From Muribaculaceae bacterium (GTDB lineage: Bacteria > Pseudomonadota > Alphaproteobacteria > Rs-D84), in contig JAMPEH010000191.1 of the NCBI GenBank assembly GCA_023665245.1, positions 1-5,113 of the forward strand: DNA of 5,113 nt. The letters run 5' to 3'. The notes under the pieces were generated by a model. It made no database searches, was not told the origin of the DNA, and was given only the letters and a program-made list of their open reading frames with translations. The translations under genes and the position numbers were made by a program. Positions 1-5,113 of this stretch are shown here, in pieces (the stretch's first letter is position 1; each line of letters opens with the position of its first letter).

Positions 1-49
<49 letters not shown>

Positions 50-77
50 AGTTTTTGCATCTCTCAGGAGTTATCCC

Positions 78-98
78 CGATTTGCGAGTGCAAAGTTA
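78..98 (-). promoter_or_regulatory. Palindrome TTTGC-N4-GCAAA over the tRNA promoter -7 box and start
   Basis: The arms TTTGC and GCAAA (81-85 and 90-94 on the plus strand) pair perfectly around a 4-nt centre. On the minus strand the first arm is the end of the -7 box TAACTTTG, and the second arm lies at or just after the expected transcription start. The 21-nt block matches 18 of 21 bases with the block at 927-947 in front of the HU-type gene. It could be a shared operator, or an extended promoter feature common in this lineage. The sequence cannot decide between these. Confidence 0.45.
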
Positions 99-122
99 AT
101 GCTTTTTTTTCAACTGTGCAAA
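84..122 (-). promoter_or_regulatory. Bacteroidota sigma-ABfr-type promoter of tRNA-Gly
   Basis: On the minus strand, a -33 element TTTG (122-119) is followed by exactly 20 nt and a -7 element TAACTTTG (98-91). This fits the known Bacteroidota consensus TTTG, N19-21, TAnnTTTG. The spacer contains a run of eight A (110-103). Transcription should begin near 84-87, which gives a leader of about 35 nt before the tRNA at 49. The -33 box starts only 7 nt past the stop codon of the upstream HU-type gene, so read-through from that gene is also possible. Confidence 0.75.
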
Positions 123-136
123 TTTTCTTCACAGTT
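112..136. repeat. Perfect 7-bp inverted repeat spanning the HU-type gene stop and the tRNA -33 box
   Basis: AACTGTG (112-118) and CACAGTT (130-136) are exact reverse complements, separated by 11 nt. The right arm overlaps the end of the HU-type coding region (TGA at 131-129), and the loop contains the -33 TTTG of the tRNA promoter. Read on the plus strand, the hairpin is followed by seven T (135-141) and looks like a weak AU-rich terminator, but there is no plus-strand gene to terminate. Read on the minus strand it is followed by A, so it is not an intrinsic terminator for the HU-type gene. Its function is unknown. Confidence 0.35.
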
Positions 137-875
137 TTTTTGAATTTATTTCCAAAGAGTCGGTTTCTACCACTATTTCATCGATGTCGGAATAAGTATC
201 GAGCGTCGTTTCATCGTTGTCCGGCACATAGATGAATTCTGGAATGGAAACCACAGAGGCTTTCTGTTCGTTGTCGTGGTTGATGGGAATCAGCATCGAG
301 AGTCCGATGGTGAGTACCAGTATAAGCATCGCTGCTGCATGAGCCACTTGCTTGTGGATTCGGAACACGTAGTAGTTTTGGTTGTCGATGTTCGGCTGTC
401 TGTTGTCACTTGCCGGTTGTTGGTCGCCTGGTTTGGCAGTCGAGATCGATTCCGGAGCTGAAGCTGTAGTGGACGCGATGCTGAGATTCGGGAGAATGTC
501 GGCGCTGACGCGTGATTTCCTTGGCTGGAACGAAATATAACCATCGGCATCCATGATGAGCTTGCCAACCATGCCAAGAGAAACTTCTCCCTCCTCTGCA
601 AGGTCGCAACGTATTTTGTCGGAAATGGACGAGAGATGTCGGTGGGCTTCTTCATAGCTCATGCGTTGCCTGCGGGCTATGGAGTGGCAGAGTAGTTTGT
701 CGTCGTTGACAATGCTGCCGTTGAAGGAAATATCCCGGTGTCGGGGTGTGATCACACCGCTTTCAAAATCAATGCGAGCCTCCTTCTCAGTGGCTATGAA
801 GGCACCGATACCAGGCAAAATCACGCACTCATGGCGTGTCAGCAAGTATTCTATGTGGAGGCAGATTGATTCCAT
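129..875 (-). CDS. Membrane-anchored HU-CCDC81-type protein without SPOR domain
   Basis: This 248-residue protein has an N-terminal tandem HU-like region of the HU-CCDC81 bacterial type (about 1-118). Recognisable signatures are LLxxHECVILPGIGAF (11-26), ISFNGSIVNDDKLL (49-62) and the SYEEA stretch (73-77). A second half ends in GKLIMDADGYISFQP (104-118). A Ser/Thr/Pro/Asn-rich linker (about 120-168) leads to RIHK (172-175) and one membrane helix (about 178-198). The acidic tail of about 50 residues (199-248) should be periplasmic by the positive-inside rule. Known relatives in Bacteroidota often end in a peptidoglycan-binding SPOR domain and are proposed to link DNA or cytoplasmic partners to the envelope; no SPOR domain is visible here. 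Residues 151-167 are encoded by a decayed 7-bp repeat. The ATG at 875 fits because the HU fold begins at once and a promoter lies 65 nt upstream. DNA binding is inferred from the family. Confidence 0.85.
   Translation of the reverse strand: MESICLHIEYLLTRHECVILPGIGAFIATEKEARIDFESGVITPRHRDISFNGSIVNDDKLLCHSIARRQRMSYEEAHRHLSSISDKIRCDLAEEGEVSLGMVGKLIMDADGYISFQPRKSRVSADILPNLSIASTTASAPESISTAKPGDQQPASDNRQPNIDNQNYYVFRIHKQVAHAAAMLILVLTIGLSMLIPINHDNEQKASVVSIPEFIYVPDNDETTLDTYSDIDEIVVETDSLEINSKKL
375..423 (-). repeat. Decayed 7-bp tandem array within the HU-type gene linker
   Basis: Read on the plus strand, seven consecutive 7-nt units stay in phase: GTTTTGG, TTGTCGA, TGTTCGG, CTGTCTG, TTGTCAC, TTGCCGG, TTGTTGG. 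Each differs from TT[G/T]TC[A/G]G by one or two bases. They encode residues 151-167, including the peptide SDNRQPNIDNQN, which resembles the TDNRQL/TENRQL heptads of the TPR gene about 1.4 kb away. The array starts at GTAGTAG (369-375), the same flank as at the intact array, which encodes Tyr-Tyr in both proteins. It appears to be an old, mutated copy of the same element. Confidence 0.55.
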
Positions 876-926
876 TGTTTCTTAATTATCGCTAAGCCCG
901 ATTCAGACTTTGCGGCGTTCTCGTTT

Positions 927-947
927 CGTTTTGCGACTGCAAAATTA
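927..947 (-). promoter_or_regulatory. Palindrome TTTTGC-N4-GCAAAA over the HU-type gene promoter
   Basis: TTTTGC (929-934) and GCAAAA (939-944) pair perfectly around a 4-nt centre. On the minus strand the upstream arm is part of the -7 box TAATTTTG, and the downstream arm covers the expected start site. The position relative to the -7 box is identical to that in the tRNA-Gly promoter, and 18 of 21 bases agree with the block at 78-98. A regulator bound here would block or modulate initiation, but no such regulator is encoded in the window. Confidence 0.45.
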
Positions 948-970
948 GTAAAAATTTTCCGACCTGAAAA
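940..970 (-). promoter_or_regulatory. Bacteroidota-type promoter of the HU-type gene
   Basis: The minus strand carries an exact -7 element TAATTTTG (947-940). A near-match -33 element TTTT (970-967, consensus TTTG) lies 19 nt upstream. Transcription would start near 934, which leaves an untranslated leader of about 58 nt before the ATG at 875. The promoter sits in the 115-nt spacer after the TPR gene, so the HU-type gene has its own transcription start. I see no convincing terminator for the upstream operon between 939 and 990, so read-through is likely. The rest of the spacer (876-926) shows nothing recognisable. Confidence 0.65.
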
Positions 971-990
971 GGGGGTGTAAATATCTTTTT

Positions 991-1911
991 TCAACGTTGA
1001 GAGGGCAGAAATTGTTCAATAAGTTGTGGATCAACGCCGTAGTCAATTGCAAGTTTTTTGTCGGCCTCGGCCTCCCTGTAGATAAGTAATTTTTGCTTGA
1101 TCCAACCCCTCAAGAGGTAAAGGCGTCCCTCGTGAGGATGAAGTGCGATCGCATCTTTCGCTACTTCAAGTGCTTCCGAAAGTTGACCAGAGTGACCGAG
1201 GTTTTCTATGAGCCCGAGTTGAAATTCCACTCTGTCTTCATCTTCTGCCGAAGAGCATTGTATGGCATCGCGGTAGTAGCCCGCAGCCTCGGTCGGACGT
1301 CCCTGTGCCTCCATACACTTTGCCATTCCTGCCGCGCCCCATGGATTCTCCGGAAATTTCTTCGAAAGAAAGGAGAAGTCATCATAGGCTTCCCTGAAAT
1401 CCTTTTGGCGAAGGCGCAGCAGCCCGCGCGTCTGACGTGGCCATTGCGCCATACTGTCGAGCGAAAGGATGTAGTCGATGGTGGTCAATGCCCCGTCGGT
1501 GTCTGACGAGAGCAATTGAATCTTTGCTTTAGATGTCAACACCGGTATGCTTTCTGGAGCTCGCGAAAGCGCGATGTCGAAGCATTGGATTGCCTCTCCG
1601 TATTTACCCTCCATCCCCGTGGCGAGTCCTAAGTTGGAAAAAAGCATCACATTGCCCACATTGGCAGGCTCGAGGCGCAGGGCCTCCCTGATGCAACGCG
1701 ATGCTTCGCTCCATTGCTCTCTGCCTATGAAGTATTGGGCTGAGTCGGCGAGAAGGTAGTAGGTTGTCAGTTGTCGGTTTTCAGTTTTCAGTTGTCGGTT
1801 TTCGGTTGTCAGTTGTCGGTTGTCGGTTGTCGGCATAGGAGAGGAAGCGGTCTGCGCGAGTGCGCAGGCCGCTTCAAATGATAGGGTAAGGAGTATTAAA
1901 AGTCTTTTCAT
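991..1911 (-). CDS. Exported TPR-repeat protein with repeat-encoded N-terminal segment
   Basis: This 306-residue protein has a Sec signal peptide (hydrophobic about 4-18, ALA then Gln20 as a type I cleavage site). C16 lacks a proper lipobox (EAAC), so a lipoprotein is unlikely. Residues 27-50 are three TDNRQLT-like heptads encoded by a 7-bp tandem array. From about 51 to the end are helical tetratricopeptide repeats. Examples are the stretch with REQWSEASRCIREALRLEP (64-82), EGKYGEAIQCFDIALSRAP (101-119), QGRPTEAAGYYRDAI (203-217) and SGQLSEALEVAKDAIALHP (241-259). TPR proteins are usually scaffolds, and the partner here is unknown. The start ATG overlaps the dsbD stop in ATGA, and AAAGGA lies just upstream, which supports this start and coupled translation. 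Loss or gain of a repeat unit would shift the frame, so expression may be phase variable. Confidence 0.85.
   Translation of the reverse strand: MKRLLILLTLSFEAACALAQTASSPMPTTDNRQLTTENRQLKTENRQLTTYYLLADSAQYFIGREQWSEASRCIREALRLEPANVGNVMLFSNLGLATGMEGKYGEAIQCFDIALSRAPESIPVLTSKAKIQLLSSDTDGALTTIDYILSLDSMAQWPRQTRGLLRLRQKDFREAYDDFSFLSKKFPENPWGAAGMAKCMEAQGRPTEAAGYYRDAIQCSSAEDEDRVEFQLGLIENLGHSGQLSEALEVAKDAIALHPHEGRLYLLRGWIKQKLLIYREAEADKKLAIDYGVDPQLIEQFLPSQR
1764..1833 (-). repeat. Ten-unit 7-bp tandem array inside the TPR gene
   Basis: Seventy bases consist of ten uninterrupted 7-nt units. Read in the gene's sense they are CCGACAA (five), CTGACAA (two), CTGAAAA (two) and CCGAAAA (one). Three units make 21 nt, so the encoded peptide repeats every seven residues (residues 27-50, TDNRQLT / TENRQLK / TENRQLT). 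The array begins 26 codons into the gene, directly after the signal peptide, and ends at GTAGTAG (1756-1762, plus-strand sense). I recall similar motifs being frequent in Bacteroidales genomes, both between genes and as NRQL-rich peptides, but I could not check this. Confidence 0.9.
1908..1911 (-). other. ATGA overlap (dsbD stop to TPR gene start)
   Basis: The dsbD stop TGA (1910-1908) lies within the ATG (1911-1909) of the TPR gene. AAAGGA precedes it by a few bases, inside the last dsbD codons. Termination and reinitiation are likely coupled, so the TPR protein is probably made in proportion to DsbD, as long as the 7-bp array keeps the frame open. Confidence 0.7.
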
Positions 1912-3950
1912 TTTCCTTTGCTATAGTTGTCGAGGCCCTGGCGGAGGAAAGCCTTGTAGCCGGGGATGTCTTCCTTATATACAAATGCAGGGGCAAGGGG
2001 TTGGCCGTCGTTGTCTACGAGCACATGAAATGGCTGTGCGTTGGCTCCAAACTTCGAGCGCTGCAGATAGCTCCACTTGTCACCGTAGGTGCGGAGTGTG
2101 CGCTGAGTGCCGTCTTTCTCCGTTACCTTTATGGGGGAGGGGAGTTCCTTCTTCTCATCCACCATCAGGGTCACGAGCACATAGTCTTCATCGATTGTGG
2201 CCTTGATTTCAGGGTCAGTCCAGACTGCGGCCTCCATCTTACGGCAATTCACGCAGCCATAGCCGGAGAAGTCAAGCATGACGGGTTTGCCAAGTTTGCG
2301 GCCAAGTTCCATACCCTCTTCGTAGTCGTCGACCACCGCGTGCACGTCGCCCTCATAGAGCGAGAAGTCCTGGGTGTAGGTGGGAGGTGCAAAGGCGCTG
2401 ATTGCCTTAAGCGGTGCACCCCAGAGTCCCGGCACCATGTAGATGGCAAACGAAAGAGAGATGCAAGCGAGCATGAAGCGGGTGACCCCGATTTTCTCCA
2501 CCTTGTCGTCGTGAGGGAAGGTGATCTTGCCAAGCAGATACACTCCGAGAAGGGCAAAAATCACAATCCAGAGGCTTACGAACACCTCGCGGTCGAGAAT
2601 ACGCCAGCCATAGGCGAGGTCGGCCACGGAGAGGAACTTTAGGGCAAGGGCGAGTTCGAGGAATCCGAGCACTACCTTCACTGTATTCATCCATTCGCCA
2701 GACTTGGGCATGCTGTTGAGCATGGTCGGGAACATGGCAAAGAGGGTGAAGGGAAGAGCAAGGGCAAGTGCAAAACCAAACATGCCGATGGCCGGGGTCA
2801 CGAAATTGCTTGTCGAGGCTGCCTCCACAAGCAGGGTGCCGATGATGGGCCCCGTGCAGCTGAAGGAGACAAGCACCAGCGTGAAGGCCATGAAGAAAAT
2901 GGAGAGCATGCCGGTGGTGGTGTCCACCTTGGAGTCCATCTTGTTGGTCCAGCTCGAGGGTAGGGTCAGTTCGAAACCTCCCATGAAGGAGATGGCAAAG
3001 ACCACGAGGAGCAGGAAGAATATGATGTTGAAGATGGCGTTGGTGGCAAGATTGTTGAGGGCTGAAGCTCCGAATATTGCAGAGATCGCCAGACCCAGCA
3101 CCACATATATCACTATGATGCTTGCGCCATAGGTGGCTGCCGCGCCGATTGCCTTGCGGCGGCTCTTCTTGTTGGTCTTGAGGAAGAATGAAACTGTCAT
3201 CGGAATCATGGGCCACACGCATGGGGTGACGAGTGCGATAAGTCCGCCCAGAAAACCGGCTATGAAGATATAAAGCAGACTGCTGTCGGCTCCTTCTTTG
3301 GTGTCTTGCTCAAATTCCTTGAGTTCGGCCTCCACATTGGTCCACCATCCTTCCTTGCTCACGTCGCCTCCTGCGAGGACAGCGGGCTCGAGAGGAGCAT
3401 TGGCGTTGCGGAGAGAATCCACTTCCTCGGCCACTATGTCGGCCTTGGTTTCAGCGTCGGCTGGTTCTTCATTGGCCTTGGCGGCGGATTCGGCCACTGG
3501 AGCCTTGCCGGAGAGGGATTTTGCTCCAAACACCTGGGTACACCCGGTGTCGTTGCAGGCCTGGCCCTTTATCTCTATATCTACGCTGAAGTTAGGGGCG
3601 GAGGGTTTCAGTTTCTGGGTGAAGGTGACCTTGTTGCTGTAGAAATGCTGGTCCACTTCAAAGATATCATCGAATTCCTTGGTGTAGGGATGGTCAGCTA
3701 CGGGAGAACCCACCGTCTGGCAACCCTTCGTGTCGAAATAAAAGACGAGGGGATTGGAACCTCCTGCCGGGTTATCGATGGCATATAGGTGATAACCGGG
3801 GGCTATGGTGGCCGTGGCCACTATTTTCGGGGCATCTGTGTTGTCGTCGACCAGACGTATATCCCATTGCACTGCGTCCGCTGCCAAAGAAGGGAGAAAG
3901 CAGACGACGAAGCATGCAAAACTCAATAATTTGGTGAGTAAACTTTTCAT
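1908..3950 (-). CDS. dsbD: Thiol:disulfide interchange protein DsbD
   Basis: This 680-residue inner-membrane protein carries electrons from cytoplasmic thioredoxin to periplasmic thiol proteins. A signal peptide (about 1-24) precedes the N-terminal immunoglobulin-like DsbD domain (about 27-148), with the cysteine pair C132/C137 (CNDTGC). An Ala/Glu-rich linker (150-220) follows. The membrane domain has about eight helices (about 224-506). Its redox cysteines are C244 in TPCVWPMIP and C365 in SFSCTGP, as expected for the CcdA/DsbD core. The C-terminal thioredoxin-like domain (about 535-680) has CVNC at 566-569 and a likely cis-proline P640. All three cysteine pairs are present, so the protein should be active. 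Length and order match full DsbD rather than the shorter CcdA. The alpha-domain pair is spaced C-x4-C, against C-x5-C in E. coli. The start lies 31 nt after the lipoprotein gene and its stop overlaps the TPR gene by 4 nt. No separate promoter is visible in the 31-nt gap. Confidence 0.95.
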   Translation of the reverse strand: MKSLLTKLLSFACFVVCFLPSLAADAVQWDIRLVDDNTDAPKIVATATIAPGYHLYAIDNPAGGSNPLVFYFDTKGCQTVGSPVADHPYTKEFDDIFEVDQHFYSNKVTFTQKLKPSAPNFSVDIEIKGQACNDTGCTQVFGAKSLSGKAPVAESAAKANEEPADAETKADIVAEEVDSLRNANAPLEPAVLAGGDVSKEGWWTNVEAELKEFEQDTKEGADSSLLYIFIAGFLGGLIALVTPCVWPMIPMTVSFFLKTNKKSRRKAIGAAATYGASIIVIYVVLGLAISAIFGASALNNLATNAIFNIIFFLLLVVFAISFMGGFELTLPSSWTNKMDSKVDTTTGMLSIFFMAFTLVLVSFSCTGPIIGTLLVEAASTSNFVTPAIGMFGFALALALPFTLFAMFPTMLNSMPKSGEWMNTVKVVLGFLELALALKFLSVADLAYGWRILDREVFVSLWIVIFALLGVYLLGKITFPHDDKVEKIGVTRFMLACISLSFAIYMVPGLWGAPLKAISAFAPPTYTQDFSLYEGDVHAVVDDYEEGMELGRKLGKPVMLDFSGYGCVNCRKMEAAVWTDPEIKATIDEDYVLVTLMVDEKKELPSPIKVTEKDGTQRTLRTYGDKWSYLQRSKFGANAQPFHVLVDNDGQPLAPAFVYKEDIPGYKAFLRQGLDNYSKGK

Positions 3951-3981
3951 GACGTGAGTCTATATCATTATGGAGTAGTTC

Positions 3982-4830
3982 TTATTCTTCGGCAGCGGGC
4001 ACGGCCGGAATTTGTATTGCCTGGAGCACTTCCTTGGTGCTGTCGTCATAGACGAAAATCACCAGTTGGCAATTTGTTGCCACCCAGTCTTCCTGAAGTG
4101 TGATAGAAGTGGTTTTGCCCACTGGCTGTGAGTCTGAATCAAATCCGGCACCTATCTCCTCGCCCCAGTTCCCATTAAGGGAAGTGCGGAGCACGTGGTT
4201 GTGCACGTAGTTGAGGTCCTTGCTTCCGGAGGGCATTGTCTGGGTGCCGAGAATATCGTTTTCCACGAGCCAAACAGTGGCGTTGATTTTGGAAGTCACC
4301 GTATTGATGAATTCTACGGAGTAGTCCACTGTCAGTTGACGTGTAACCTCTTCATATTGTGAGGTTGCGGATATGTTGACGGGTGCCGACAGTTTGAGGG
4401 CATCGGTGGCTTTGGTGGTCCATGCCGAGATTGAGGCCGACATTTCGGTTCCGTTGAAGATGGCGCAAGGGAATGCGTCGGGTTTTCCGTAATAATCAAA
4501 TATCGCGGTTGCTGCTTCGGAGCGGAAGTCCTGACGTCGGGTTGCAGTGTGTAGGCTCACCACGGGGGTCGTGAAGGTGGATCCATCCGGATGGAGCCCT
4601 ACTGAGATGACTCTTCCAGGCTCGTCTTCCTTGATTAGTTCTATGGTGGCGGCACCTGTGGGGCAATTGCTGCAGTTGTTGCCGGTGAATTCCATTATAA
4701 GCAGATTGCGGGGATTTTGCACCTCCGGTTTTTCCACCTTAATATACCGGTCGTCTTCGGCAATGTTGTCGCAACTCGTGGCAATCGCTGCAAGAAGGAA
4801 TAAGGGAGTAAAAATATGAGTAGCTTTCAT
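3982..4830 (-). CDS. Omp28-family lipoprotein with thioredoxin-like CSNC motif
   Basis: This 282-residue protein has a lipoprotein signal peptide with lipobox ATSC, giving a lipidated C20. The residues after it are acidic (DNIAEDD), loosely like the surface-export signal of Bacteroidota lipoproteins, so the outer face of the outer membrane is possible. A thioredoxin-like domain follows (about 40-145), with strand LLIMEFTG, the active-site-like CSNC at 53-56, and the probable cis-proline P121 in FPCAIFNG. The rest (about 148-282) looks like a beta-sandwich. The family is named for Porphyromonas gingivalis Omp28, and its biochemical role is poorly known. The start overlaps the upstream stop in TGATG and dsbD follows after 31 nt. 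A thiol reductase or isomerase kept reduced by DsbD is a reasonable inference. Additional cysteines are C122, next to P121, and C254. Confidence 0.85.
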   Translation of the reverse strand: MKATHIFTPLFLLAAIATSCDNIAEDDRYIKVEKPEVQNPRNLLIMEFTGNNCSNCPTGAATIELIKEDEPGRVISVGLHPDGSTFTTPVVSLHTATRRQDFRSEAATAIFDYYGKPDAFPCAIFNGTEMSASISAWTTKATDALKLSAPVNISATSQYEEVTRQLTVDYSVEFINTVTSKINATVWLVENDILGTQTMPSGSKDLNYVHNHVLRTSLNGNWGEEIGAGFDSDSQPVGKTTSITLQEDWVATNCQLVIFVYDDSTKEVLQAIQIPAVPAAEE

Positions 4831-4832
4831 CA
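4828..4832 (-). other. TGATG stop-start overlap (barrel gene to Omp28-type gene)
   Basis: TGA at 4832-4830 and ATG at 4830-4828 share one base. No Shine-Dalgarno-like sequence is visible upstream, so the second gene is probably started by ribosomes that have just terminated. This ties the amounts of the two proteins together and decides the start codon of the lipoprotein. Confidence 0.7.
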
Positions 4833-5113
4833 GAAAGTGTAGTTATAGGTTAGGTTGAAGCCCTTCGTTTCAGGCACCCAGCGGCAGACGCCGCCTGAGC
4901 AGTTGTAGCCTTCCTTGACGCGTCCGTAGCCAAAGGTGAAGCGGTTGGCTTTCAGATTGTAGGTGACGAGGGCTGAGTAATAATTGTCGTTGCGCGTGCT
5001 GTTCCAGGTGTCGGTGAGTGTCACCATCCAGTGCGGTGCGAAAGAAACCTCCACAAGTCCGGCTATCCAGTCGCCTTTGTCCTGCTTGGTGTGGAGATAC
5101 TGGGCCTCAAAAC
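4830..5113 (-). CDS. DUF6029-like outer-membrane barrel protein, C-terminal fragment
   Basis: Only the last 93 or so codons are in the window, and the frame stays open to the right edge. The true start is therefore upstream; the GTG at 5054 is an internal valine. The visible part has alternating polar and aromatic strands and ends in NLTYNYTF, with a terminal phenylalanine as expected for an outer-membrane beta-barrel. The stretch starting FEAQYLHTKQDKGDW and the ending CSGGVCRWVPETKGF resemble the C-terminus of Bacteroidota DUF6029 proteins as I remember them. The cysteines of CSGGVC (codons at 4899-4901 and 4884-4886) are close enough to form a disulfide in an external or periplasmic turn. 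The stop TGA shares its last A with the ATG of the Omp28-type gene. Function is unknown. Confidence 0.7.
   Translation of the reverse strand, partial: FEAQYLHTKQDKGDWIAGLVEVSFAPHWMVTLTDTWNSTRNDNYYSALVTYNLKANRFTFGYGRVKEGYNCSGGVCRWVPETKGFNLTYNYTF

Noticed and set aside
951..990. Intrinsic terminator after the TPR gene
   Set aside because: AAAATTTT at 951-958 is self-complementary but too short and AT-only, and no GC-rich stem with a following U run exists on the minus strand.
1764..1833. CRISPR-like array
   Set aside because: The units are 7 nt with no spacers, lie in a coding frame, and have no cas genes near.
1852..1911. Lipoprotein signal for the TPR protein at C16
   Set aside because: The residues before the cysteine are EAA, with Glu at -3. 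This breaks the lipobox, whereas ALA before Gln20 is a good type I site.
2001..2642. Long plus-strand open frame (213 codons) opposite dsbD, with further ones at 1820-2206, 2704-3132 and 3306-3788
   Set aside because: They lie antisense to a clear full-length DsbD whose domains and cysteines fit. Their translations are low-complexity or His/Gly-rich with no recognisable fold and no promoter. They are shadows of GC-rich coding sequence.
2407..3222. Minus-strand open frame of 271 codons inside dsbD in another frame
   Set aside because: It is His/Pro/Arg-rich, has no domain, and overlaps the well-supported membrane core of DsbD in a different frame.
4830..5054. A complete 74-residue gene starting at GTG 5054
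   Set aside because: The frame stays open to the window edge at 5113, and the residues before 5054 continue the barrel-like sequence. The GTG is an internal valine.

Overview
The window most likely comes from a gut-type member of the Bacteroidales, possibly near Muribaculaceae. The class-level evidence is strong: an HU-CCDC81-type protein with a membrane anchor, an Omp28-type lipoprotein, a DUF6029-like barrel C-terminus, promoters of the TTTG / TAnnTTTG type used by Bacteroidota, and starts mostly without a Shine-Dalgarno sequence. The family is only a guess. Every feature I can support reads on the minus strand, so gene order below runs from the right end to the left.

From the right edge, four genes form a tight operon. 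They are the C-terminus of an outer-membrane barrel protein (4830-5113, cut by the window), an Omp28-family lipoprotein with a thioredoxin-like CSNC motif (3982-4830), a full-length DsbD thiol:disulfide interchange protein (1908-3950), and an exported TPR protein (991-1911). The first junction is a 1-nt UGAUG overlap, the second a 31-nt gap, and the third a 4-nt AUGA overlap. Cysteine pairs occur in the first three products, which suggests an envelope redox module. DsbD would carry cytoplasmic reducing power across the inner membrane to the thioredoxin-like lipoprotein or the barrel. That link is inferred from gene order and motifs.

Left of the operon, a 115-nt spacer carries a good Bacteroidota promoter for a membrane-anchored HU-CCDC81-type protein (129-875). 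A 79-nt spacer then carries a near-consensus promoter for a tRNA-Gly(GCC), whose 3' part runs off the left edge. The two promoters are unrelated in what they drive but share a 21-bp block with 18 identical bases, built on the palindrome TTTGC-N4-GCAAA over the -7 element and start site.

The most unusual structure is a perfect-period 7-bp tandem array (ten units, 1764-1833) inside the TPR gene, just after the signal peptide. Seven is not a multiple of three, so gain or loss of units would shift the frame. A decayed version of the same array lies in the linker of the neighbouring HU-type gene (375-423), and both end at the same GTAGTAG flank. No spacer exceeds 300 bases. I see no insertion sequence, CRISPR array, rRNA or riboswitch.
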